From the NCBI RefSeq assembly GCF_017357825.1, contig NZ_CP046072.1:620001-684000 (forward strand): 64,000 nt of DNA, given 5' to 3'. The notes beneath the pieces were generated by a model. That model ran no database searches. It was given only the letters and a program-made list of their open reading frames with translations, and was not told the DNA's origin. Positions within the stretch are counted from its first letter, which is position 1, and each line of letters starts with the position of its first letter. The position numbers and the translations under genes were made by a program. Below are positions 8,603-16,001 of the stretch, in pieces. The stretch comes from Sulfurimonas aquatica. Lineage in GTDB: Bacteria > Campylobacterota > Campylobacteria > Campylobacterales > Sulfurimonadaceae.

Positions 8603-10597
8603 ATGATAAAAAAAATAGTAATTACAAATTTATTTATGTTACTCATAGCTACATCATTATTTGGGTTAACACTTAAAGAGAGCATTATTGAAGCGATAGA
8701 TACAAATCCAGTTGTGCAAGAGAGACTTAAAAACTATAGAGCTACACAACAAGATTTAAATATAGCAGAGTCAGAGTACTATCCACAACTTGATTTGAGT
8801 GCTAGTTATAACTACAATAGAGCTGGTGAAATTAACAATGCAGTTGTAAAACAAGACTATACAAACTATGAAACAACTCTGAAGTTTACACAAAATCTCT
8901 TTGATGGTTTTTCTACAGTTCACAAGATTGATTATCAAGAAGCAAGAATTTTAGCTGCTGCTTACAACTATGTAGAAAAGTCCAATGATATAGCGTTTAA
9001 AATGACAAATGCTTATATTAGTGTAATGAGAGCACATGACCTTCTCCAAACAGCTCGTGAAAACGTTCAAATAAATAGAGATATATATACAAAAGTAAAA
9101 GATCTATTTGATTTTGGTTTAACAACAGACTCTGAAGTTAAAAAGATAGAGTCATCCCTCTCACTTGCTCGATCAAACCTTACTGTGAAAAAAAATAATG
9201 CACTTGACACTGAGTATAATTTTAGAAGAGTTTTAGGAAGAATGCCTCAAGTTCAAACGATGAGTAAACCAGAGCTAGACGTTCAACTACCAGAGAGTAT
9301 TCATAAAGCAGCTCAATATGCGGTAAATAATAACCCATCTCTTCTTGTGAGCCGTTATAACATAGAGAGTGCTCACTCACTTAGAAAACAACATCAAAAA
9401 GAGTACTATCCACGTATTGACTTTGAGGTATCTCAAACATATAACGACATAGAAGAGGCGAACGCTTTTAATAATGCTGATGATAGATTTAAAGCTAGAG
9501 TGGTATTAAACTACAATATTTTCCGTGGTGGAGCAGATGATGCGATTACACAAAAAGATTTAAGCACTATCAATCAAGAAGTCGAAATAAAAAGAGATTT
9601 AAAACGCCAAGTAATAGAAGGACTAGATCTATCTTGGAATGCTTACGAGATGATAGGTCTACAACTTGTAGATTTAAGAGAGTATCGTGAGTTTTCTGAA
9701 AAAACTTTAGAGCTCTATAAAGAGGAGTATGATTTAGGTAGAAGATCTCTACTAGACCTTCTCTCAGCTCAAAATGATGTAATAAATTCACGTACACAGA
9801 TTATTCAAGCTGAGTATGATCAGCTCTTTGCAAAATATAGAATTTTGGATGCTATGGGAGTTCTTCCTCTAGCGGTTATAGGCGATACAAAAGAGTTTAC
9901 ATCACGAGTAAACCTTTACAGTGATGGGAACTATACGGAAGTTTTAGATTCAGTTCCTGTAAGCTTAGATGTAGATAATGATAAAATAGTAGATAATCAA
10001 GATATATGTGATAACTCTTTACAAGAGAGTAGTGTAATGCCTTATGGATGTGTCCAACCTAACCCAGATAGTGATGGAGATGGTATATTTGATAGTCAAG
10101 ATGAGTGTCCACTGACTCCTCGAGATATTGCTACTGCACCAAATGGTTGTGCACTTGACACAGATATGGATGGTGTTAGTGACTATCTTGATGAGTGTAA
10201 GAAAACACCTATAGGTTATGACGTAGATTTAAAAGGATGTGCTATAGCTATAACAATCACAGTGAATTTTCCAAGAGCAAGTGCTGAAATACCGGCAGAT
10301 TTAGAAAAAAAGATTAGTGATTTCGCCCTTTTTATGCAAAATAATACGAAGTTCCATGCAAAAATTACAGGCTATACGAGTAGAACAAGTGTAAGTGAAG
10401 AGGCATATAACCTAAAACTTTCACTAGATAGAGCAGATAGTTTTAAACAAGAACTTATCAATCATGGTATAAGTGCTCATCGTTTGAGTACAGATGGAAA
10501 AGGCTACGAAAAGCCTATCGCTGATAATAATACAGACGAGGGTAGAATACTCAACCGAAGGGTTGAAATTGAGCTTACAACAATGGAAGAGTTTTAA
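8603..10597 (+). CDS. TolC-type outer-membrane channel fused to TSP3 repeats and a C-terminal OmpA domain
   Basis: This is the outer-membrane component of the type I secretion system. A signal peptide (ends near ...TSLFG) leads into two outer-membrane efflux repeats (about residues 25-430). Then come calcium-binding thrombospondin type 3-like repeats (about 455-545; DSDGDGIFDSQDECP, DTDMDGVSDYLDECK) and an OmpA/peptidoglycan-binding domain (about 550-660; VNFPRASAEIP ... RILNRRVEIEL). I prefer the second ATG at 8603 because AAGG at 8592-8595 then has 7-nt spacing; from the first ATG (8597) the spacing is 1 nt. The product is about 664 residues, far longer than a normal TolC (about 430-490), and the fusion would tie the export pore to the cell wall. 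The stop overlaps the next ATG by 1 nt. Confidence 0.88.
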   Translation: MIKKIVITNLFMLLIATSLFGLTLKESIIEAIDTNPVVQERLKNYRATQQDLNIAESEYYPQLDLSASYNYNRAGEINNAVVKQDYTNYETTLKFTQNLFDGFSTVHKIDYQEARILAAAYNYVEKSNDIAFKMTNAYISVMRAHDLLQTARENVQINRDIYTKVKDLFDFGLTTDSEVKKIESSLSLARSNLTVKKNNALDTEYNFRRVLGRMPQVQTMSKPELDVQLPESIHKAAQYAVNNNPSLLVSRYNIESAHSLRKQHQKEYYPRIDFEVSQTYNDIEEANAFNNADDRFKARVVLNYNIFRGGADDAITQKDLSTINQEVEIKRDLKRQVIEGLDLSWNAYEMIGLQLVDLREYREFSEKTLELYKEEYDLGRRSLLDLLSAQNDVINSRTQIIQAEYDQLFAKYRILDAMGVLPLAVIGDTKEFTSRVNLYSDGNYTEVLDSVPVSLDVDNDKIVDNQDICDNSLQESSVMPYGCVQPNPDSDGDGIFDSQDECPLTPRDIATAPNGCALDTDMDGVSDYLDECKKTPIGYDVDLKGCAIAITITVNFPRASAEIPADLEKKISDFALFMQNNTKFHAKITGYTSRTSVSEEAYNLKLSLDRADSFKQELINHGISAHRLSTDGKGYEKPIADNNTDEGRILNRRVEIELTTMEEF

Positions 10598-11793
10598 TGA
10601 TGATTAATTCAAGAGTTTTATTTTTTAAGGTAATGTATCTCTTAATTCTATTTATGCCAACACTACTTTTTAGTAGTATCTATAGTGATGGGTATAGTTT
10701 AGAGAGTAATGAAACTGTGCAAAATGAGAAAGTGACTGACTTTAACTCTGGTAGTTTTGATGAAATTATTCGTTTTAATATGATAGAAATGAGAGAAGAT
10801 GAAGATTTAATAGAAGAAGAGACAAAAGAAATTCTTAATAAAATTCATCAGCTTGAAGATAATAATGCAAGCATAAGAGTAACTATTTTAGGTCATACTG
10901 ACCGAGCGACAGATGATGCAAATGAAATAGTTGTAGAGTCTGATACTTTTGTGAATTATATTTTGAACTTTTTTAGATGCTTTATAAGTAGTGATGATAC
11001 TCAAAAGATAGCACAGGAGTATGCAGAGGATTTCCAAAATAGACTTGTTAAATCGGGTGTTGATAAAAACATAACATATGTAGAAAGTCGAGGTGGTATT
11101 GATGAGTCTTATACTCCATTAGATACAGACTCTAGAGAAGCTTCTAATGGGGTGAGGGTAGCTATATATGTTATATCTAAAAAAGATATTGACAGTGATG
11201 GAGATGGTGTCTTTGATAAGAGTGATAAGTGTGTAGATTCTCCTAGAGGTTTTGGTGTTGATAGTTTTGGATGTACATTAGATAGTGATTGGGATGGTGT
11301 CCTTGATGATAAGGATGAGTGTCCAAAGACTCCTACTATCACATCTGTAGATTTAAAGGGTTGTCCTCTTGATGAAGATAATGATGGAGTAGCTGATTAT
11401 AAAGATCAGTGTCTAGATACATTAGTAGGTTTAGCAGTAAATCCTTATGGTTGCCCAATAAATCATACATTAAAACTGAACTTTAAGACTTCTTCAGCTA
11501 AAATCTTAAGTGATTCATATTCACAAATAAAAGTTTTTTCAGAGTTTATGAAAAATAATCCTGCTTTTAAAGCTGAAATAATCGGACACACAGACAGTGT
11601 AGGTAAGGCAGAAGAAAACATGAAACTATCAGAAGATAGAGCACTAAATGTTAAAAAAGCCCTTATACAAAATGGTGTCGAAGAGTGGCGTTTAGTCTCT
11701 CGAGGTAGAGGTGAACTTGATCCACTTGAGTCCAATAGAACTGAATCGGGGCGTTTAACAAATCGTCGAACAGAGATAGTTCTCTTTTACTAA
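10597..11793 (+). CDS. Secreted OmpA-family protein with TSP3 repeats (possibly two OmpA-like domains)
   Basis: This 398-residue protein is translationally coupled to the TolC-OmpA gene. A hydrophobic N-terminus (VMYLLILFMPTLLFSS) looks like a signal peptide. The C-terminal OmpA domain (about residues 285-398) has the expected GHTDSVG ... LSEDRA and GRLTNRRTEIVL motifs, and is preceded by three or four TSP3 calcium-binding repeats (about 187-285, DSDGDGVFDKSDKC type). The N-terminal half (about 45-185) also carries GHTDRAT and a C-terminal beta strand, suggesting a diverged second OmpA fold with an insertion. It probably anchors the exporter or the adhesin to peptidoglycan. Many LapA-type loci carry an OmpA-family gene, which supports this role. 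Confidence 0.82.
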   Translation: MMINSRVLFFKVMYLLILFMPTLLFSSIYSDGYSLESNETVQNEKVTDFNSGSFDEIIRFNMIEMREDEDLIEEETKEILNKIHQLEDNNASIRVTILGHTDRATDDANEIVVESDTFVNYILNFFRCFISSDDTQKIAQEYAEDFQNRLVKSGVDKNITYVESRGGIDESYTPLDTDSREASNGVRVAIYVISKKDIDSDGDGVFDKSDKCVDSPRGFGVDSFGCTLDSDWDGVLDDKDECPKTPTITSVDLKGCPLDEDNDGVADYKDQCLDTLVGLAVNPYGCPINHTLKLNFKTSSAKILSDSYSQIKVFSEFMKNNPAFKAEIIGHTDSVGKAEENMKLSEDRALNVKKALIQNGVEEWRLVSRGRGELDPLESNRTESGRLTNRRTEIVLFY

Positions 11794-11814
11794 CCTAAAT
11801 TAAAGGAGTAGCCA

Positions 11815-13965
11815 ATGCATGAACACTCAATATCAGTTAATGACGATGCTCTTTTAGAAGTTTTTGTACTTTTTACAAAGCTATTTCATAAACCTTATAC
11901 AAAAGAAGCACTACTTTCAGGTCTTCCTATCCATGGCTCTCAAAAACTTTTTTCTCAAGGAAGTTCCAAATCACTTTTTTCACGTGTTGCTGGGCGTGCT
12001 GGCCTTAAGTCGACACTTATAAAAAGATCGATAGAAGATATGCTTTCTCTTCATCTCCCTGCCATTCTTATCTTAAGTAATGATAATGTCTGCATACTAG
12101 AGAAGTTTAATAGTGATAAAACAGAGGCAAAGATTATCTACCCTGAGGGTGACGGATTTGAGCAGTGGCTAAGTGTAGAAGATTTAGAAAAAGAGTATTT
12201 GGGTTTTGCTTATCTGCTAAAAAAAGAGTTCCAATACGATAAGAAAAACTCAAGAACTCTCCAGCTAAAGCAAAAGCATTGGTTTTGGAGTACTTTGAAA
12301 CTCTCTATTCCAATATATAGAGATGTTTTATGGGCGTCGTTACTAATAAATCTTTTTGTTTTAGCAACACCACTCTTTACAATGAATGTGTATGATAGAG
12401 TTATACCAAATAATGCTCAAGAGACACTAATGGTCTTTACTGTAGGAATTATTTTTATTTACATACTCGACTTTTTTCTAAAGTTTACTCGAGGCTACCT
12501 CTTAGAGTTAGCAGGTAAAAAGAGTGATATTATTATGTCCTCTATTATTTTTGAAAAAGTACTTGATCTGAAGATGTCAGAACATCCTGCTTCTGTAGGA
12601 TCATTTGCTAGTAATCTAAAAGATTTTGAATCTGTACGCTCATTTTTTACAACTGCCACAATGACTGCTGTAATAGATTTACCATTTGCGATAATCTTCT
12701 TAGCTGTTATCTATTATATAGGTGGAGTTTTGGTTTTTGTACCCTTAATTACTATGGTTTTAATTTTTATATATGCTATGGTAATCAGAGGCCCGCTAAG
12801 AGAGAGCATAGAGTCATCACATGAGGCAAGCGCAAAAAAGAACTCTATATTGATAGAAACGCTGCAAAATATAGAAACAGTAAAATCTATGCGTATGAGT
12901 GGAAAAATGCAGTGGAATTGGGAAGAGTCAACTGGTGAAATAGCTGAGAAGAACTTAACTTCACGTCTTTTATCATCTTCTATCCCCAATGTGACAAATC
13001 TCTTTATTCAGCTAAACACAGTCTTTGTTGTTGTCTTTGGTGTTTACTTAATTCAAGAATTTGAACTTACTATGGGTGGATTGATTGGTGTAGTTATATT
13101 AACGTCAAGAACAGTCGCTCCAATGGGCCAGGCCGCAGCCCTTATAACAAACTACTCCGATGCAAAAACTTCCTATACTTCACTCAACGATATCATCTCA
13201 AAAGAGGTTGAACGCCCTGCTGGTAAAGAGTTTGTTGAACGTCCGAAATTTTATGGAAAAATAGAGTTTAAAGACGTATGTTTTAACTATCCAGGAACTG
13301 AGATACCTGCATTAACAAACGTTAACTTTGTTATCAATCCTGGTGAGAAAGTAGCTATGATTGGTCGTATAGGTTCTGGAAAAAGCACTATTGCAAAACT
13401 AATACTAAAACTTTACGACCCTACTAGCGGTAAAATTTTACTAGATGATATAGATATATCCCAGATAGATCCAGCAGATTTACGTAAGTTCATCTCATAT
13501 GTTCCTCAAGATATAAATCTCTTTAGAGGAACTATAAAAGATAATATTATCTCGTCTGAGCAGTACCCAAGTGTTGAAGATATTATATATGCTTCTCAAG
13601 TGAGTGGTGTTGAAGATTTTGTCAAAACCCACCCCTTAGGCTTTGATATGCCAATAGGTGAGAGAGGAGCTGGACTCTCAGGTGGACAACGCCAAAGTGT
13701 TGGTGTGGCTCGAGCACTTATTCAGGATAGTGCCATTATGATTATGGATGAACCTAGTAATGCTATGGATCAAACCACAGAAGCTAACCTATTAAGAAAA
13801 CTTTCCGAAGAGTTAAAAGATGAAACAGTGATACTTATAACACAAAAATTATCGCTTTTATCTATGACAGATAGAGTTATTGTTATGCATCAATCTAAGG
13901 TATTATTAGATGGTCCTCGTGATGAAGTAACTAAGCAGTTAGGAGGGGGATCAAATGTCAAATGA
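11815..13965 (+). CDS. lapB: Type I secretion ABC transporter, LapB-like, with degenerate C39 domain
   Basis: This 716-residue inner-membrane ATPase should drive export of the adjacent giant protein. The N-terminal 130 residues align with the C39-peptidase-like position but lack the catalytic Cys motif, so it is a non-cleaving C39-like domain, as in LapB/HlyB exporters. Transmembrane helices occupy about residues 165-430. The nucleotide-binding domain has Walker A GRIGSGKST at 517-525, signature LSGGQ at 621-625, and Walker B AIMIMDEP at 640-647. The strong site AAAGGAG precedes ATG 11815. The 3' end overlaps the HlyD gene by 11 nt, implying coupled synthesis. Full length, no anomalies. Confidence 0.93.
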   Translation: MHEHSISVNDDALLEVFVLFTKLFHKPYTKEALLSGLPIHGSQKLFSQGSSKSLFSRVAGRAGLKSTLIKRSIEDMLSLHLPAILILSNDNVCILEKFNSDKTEAKIIYPEGDGFEQWLSVEDLEKEYLGFAYLLKKEFQYDKKNSRTLQLKQKHWFWSTLKLSIPIYRDVLWASLLINLFVLATPLFTMNVYDRVIPNNAQETLMVFTVGIIFIYILDFFLKFTRGYLLELAGKKSDIIMSSIIFEKVLDLKMSEHPASVGSFASNLKDFESVRSFFTTATMTAVIDLPFAIIFLAVIYYIGGVLVFVPLITMVLIFIYAMVIRGPLRESIESSHEASAKKNSILIETLQNIETVKSMRMSGKMQWNWEESTGEIAEKNLTSRLLSSSIPNVTNLFIQLNTVFVVVFGVYLIQEFELTMGGLIGVVILTSRTVAPMGQAAALITNYSDAKTSYTSLNDIISKEVERPAGKEFVERPKFYGKIEFKDVCFNYPGTEIPALTNVNFVINPGEKVAMIGRIGSGKSTIAKLILKLYDPTSGKILLDDIDISQIDPADLRKFISYVPQDINLFRGTIKDNIISSEQYPSVEDIIYASQVSGVEDFVKTHPLGFDMPIGERGAGLSGGQRQSVGVARALIQDSAIMIMDEPSNAMDQTTEANLLRKLSEELKDETVILITQKLSLLSMTDRVIVMHQSKVLLDGPRDEVTKQLGGGSNVK

Positions 13966-15292
13966 TGTAAAAAAGAACCTTTCTAAGCGCGACTATGAAT
14001 TTATGCACTCTCTGAGTGCTGCAGTACTTGAAGTTGCTCCGACTCGTCTACGGTTTGTTCTCTACTTTTGGATTATTGCAATATTTGGTTTTTTAGCATG
14101 GGCAAATTATGCTCTCATTGATGAAATAGCTCGTGGTGATGGAGAGATTATTCCAAGTGGTGAGAATCAACTTATACAAAACCTTGAAGGTGGAATAGTT
14201 GAAGAGATTTTAGTCTCAGAGGGTCAAGATGTTAAAAAAGGGCAAATTCTTATACGAATAGATAATCAAAAATCAAAATCATCATTTAGCTCAAACGCAA
14301 TCAAAGCCGATGCCCTTCAAGCTAAAATTGCAAGGCTCCGTGCTGAGTCTATGGGTGAACCTTTTGATGTAGATAAGTCTCTTGAAGAAAAAATACCAGA
14401 TATAGTAGAGAATGAAAAAAGTCTTTACAAAACAAATCAGCATCAATTAGATTCAAAGCTAAGTGGTCTTGAAGAGAAGCTTTCTCAAAGAAGGCAAGAG
14501 CTCTCAGAAGCTCAGTCAGAACTAGAGCATCTTAAGTCATCAAACCAGATGATTCAAACTGAAGTTAGAATGACAAAACCTATGGTTGCAAAAGGTGTTC
14601 GTTCTAAAATTGATTTCTTAAAGCTCCAACGTGAAGCTAATGATATAGAGTCAAAATATCAGTCTGTGAAAAAATCTATACCACGGCTTAACTCAGCTAT
14701 TAAAGAGGTACAAAATAGTATTGATGAAGCTAAATATATGTTTATGGGTGATGCAAAGATTAAGCGTAATGAGGCAATTGCTGAGCTGAGATCTTTAAGA
14801 GAAAACTCAACTGCACTACAAGACCAAGTTAGTAGAACAATAGTGAAATCACCGATGAATGGTATAATTCAGAGACTATTTGTTCATACGGTTGGTGGTG
14901 TAATCAAGCCAGGTGAGGACATTATGGAGATAGTTCCAAGTGATCAAAACCTACTTGTTGAAGTAAAAATAAAACCAGCAGATATTGCGTTTATATACTT
15001 TAGTCAAAAAGCTATTGTGAAATTTTCAGCCTATGATTTTGCGATTTATGGCGGACTTGATGGAAAGGTTGTCTTTATCGGTGCAGATACTGAAAAAGAT
15101 GAAAAAGATAATGTTTTTTATAAAGTAAGAATTCAAACAGATAAAAATTACCTTTCTCGTAATGGAGAAAAACTAAGAATTATCCCTGGAATGACGGTAA
15201 GTGTTGATATTATTACTGGGCAAAAAAGTGTTCTGGACTATATTTTAAAACCTATACTTAAAACAAAACAATATACATTTACGGAGCGTTGA
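13955..15292 (+). CDS. lapC: HlyD/LapC-type membrane fusion protein
   Basis: This 445-residue periplasmic adaptor would join the ABC exporter to the TolC channel. One membrane segment lies at about residues 37-57. It is followed by the beta-barrel/lipoyl half (LEGGIVEEILVSEGQDVKKGQ), a long coiled coil (about 110-290) and the returning lipoyl and barrel segments (IVKSPMNGIIQRL ... GGVIKPGEDIMEIVP). This is the canonical type I secretion adaptor order. GGAGGGG immediately upstream serves as a strong ribosome site for ATG 13955 inside the end of the transporter gene. It is immediately followed, 4 nt away, by the regulator gene. Confidence 0.93.
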   Translation: MSNDVKKNLSKRDYEFMHSLSAAVLEVAPTRLRFVLYFWIIAIFGFLAWANYALIDEIARGDGEIIPSGENQLIQNLEGGIVEEILVSEGQDVKKGQILIRIDNQKSKSSFSSNAIKADALQAKIARLRAESMGEPFDVDKSLEEKIPDIVENEKSLYKTNQHQLDSKLSGLEEKLSQRRQELSEAQSELEHLKSSNQMIQTEVRMTKPMVAKGVRSKIDFLKLQREANDIESKYQSVKKSIPRLNSAIKEVQNSIDEAKYMFMGDAKIKRNEAIAELRSLRENSTALQDQVSRTIVKSPMNGIIQRLFVHTVGGVIKPGEDIMEIVPSDQNLLVEVKIKPADIAFIYFSQKAIVKFSAYDFAIYGGLDGKVVFIGADTEKDEKDNVFYKVRIQTDKNYLSRNGEKLRIIPGMTVSVDIITGQKSVLDYILKPILKTKQYTFTER

Positions 15293-15296
15293 GAAG

Positions 15297-15881
15297 ATGA
15301 AAACAGTACTCTATAGTGATGATATAAATTTACTTTCACACTGGCAAAAATCTCTTGAAAACCTATGTGATGTATATGATGACCTTGACTCTTTGTATGA
15401 GATAAAAGAGAGTATTATTATTATCAATTTTTCAGCTTGTTTACCCGAGTGTAGTTATGTTTTAGCCGAGCTAAATAAAAATAATAATAGAGTTTTAATC
15501 CTTCACAGAACACCTGACTTTGAAGTGGCAAAAAAGATGATCCATTTAGGTGCTTTTGGTTATGGAAATGCACTTATGCGAGACCATTTTATAGTCTCTG
15601 CAGTAAATACAATTAGAGATGGAATGGTCTGGCTCTATCCAGAATATACATCGCAACTAATTATGGAAATTAGACCAAAAGAAGAGAATCAAGATGCATT
15701 ACTAGTTAGTTTAACATCAAGAGAAAAAGAGGTTGCTCTTCTTTTAAAAGATGGGCTTACCTATAAAGATATTGCAATTAAACTAGATATAACACCAAGA
15801 ACGGTTAAGGCTCATGCTCAAAATACATATGCAAAACTTCATGTAAAAGATAGAGTAGCATTAGCACTTTTACTAAAGTAA
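15297..15881 (+). CDS. LuxR/NarL-type regulator with a receiver-like domain lacking the phospho-Asp
   Basis: This 194-residue DNA-binding protein is probably the local regulator of the adhesin locus. Residues 1-115 resemble a response-regulator receiver: an acidic pair (Asp8-Asp9) follows the first strand, but the third strand reads IIIINFSACLP, placing Asn44 where the phosphorylated Asp normally lies. Residues 130-192 form a typical LuxR helix-turn-helix (LTSREKEVALLLKDGLTYKDIA ... RTVKAHAQN). It lies 4 nt after the HlyD gene and just upstream of the giant adhesin, separated by a promoter region with a palindrome. Phosphorylation-independent control, or control by a ligand or partner, is inferred from the Asp loss; I have not ruled out an alignment shift. 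Confidence 0.85.
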   Translation: MKTVLYSDDINLLSHWQKSLENLCDVYDDLDSLYEIKESIIIINFSACLPECSYVLAELNKNNNRVLILHRTPDFEVAKKMIHLGAFGYGNALMRDHFIVSAVNTIRDGMVWLYPEYTSQLIMEIRPKEENQDALLVSLTSREKEVALLLKDGLTYKDIAIKLDITPRTVKAHAQNTYAKLHVKDRVALALLLK

Positions 15882-15925
15882 ATACTCTCCTCTAAACCCC
15901 TATAAACAAGCAATTTTACACTTTC

Positions 15926-15941
15926 TTGTCCCTCTGGACAA
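15926..15941. promoter_or_regulatory. Perfect inverted repeat upstream of the giant adhesin
   Basis: TTGTCC and GGACAA form 6-bp arms around a CTCT spacer. The centre lies about 30 nt upstream of the candidate -10 box, where an activator or repressor would bind. The adjacent LuxR-type gene is the obvious candidate ligand. A weak terminator for the secretion operon is the alternative, but only a short T-run (not directly adjacent) follows. Confidence 0.45.
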
Positions 15942-15964
15942 TACCCTTTTATATTTGAACTCGT

Positions 15965-15970
15965 TATAAT
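15965..15970 (+). promoter_or_regulatory. Candidate -10 box of the giant adhesin promoter
   Basis: TATAAT lies 31 nt upstream of the ATG at 16002, with the ribosome-binding site AGGGG at 15991-15995 between. The nearest TTGAAC is only 4 nt upstream of the box, too close to be a -35, which fits the -35-poor promoters of this phylum. This would allow the adhesin to be transcribed separately from the export genes. Confidence 0.5.
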
Positions 15971-16001
15971 AGTTCCAATATTATATTTTTAGGGGATTAT
16001 T

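Noticed and set aside
15955-15970. TTGAAC and TATAAT as a classical -35/-10 pair before the adhesin
   Set aside because: They are only 4 nt apart; only the TATAAT is kept as a -10.
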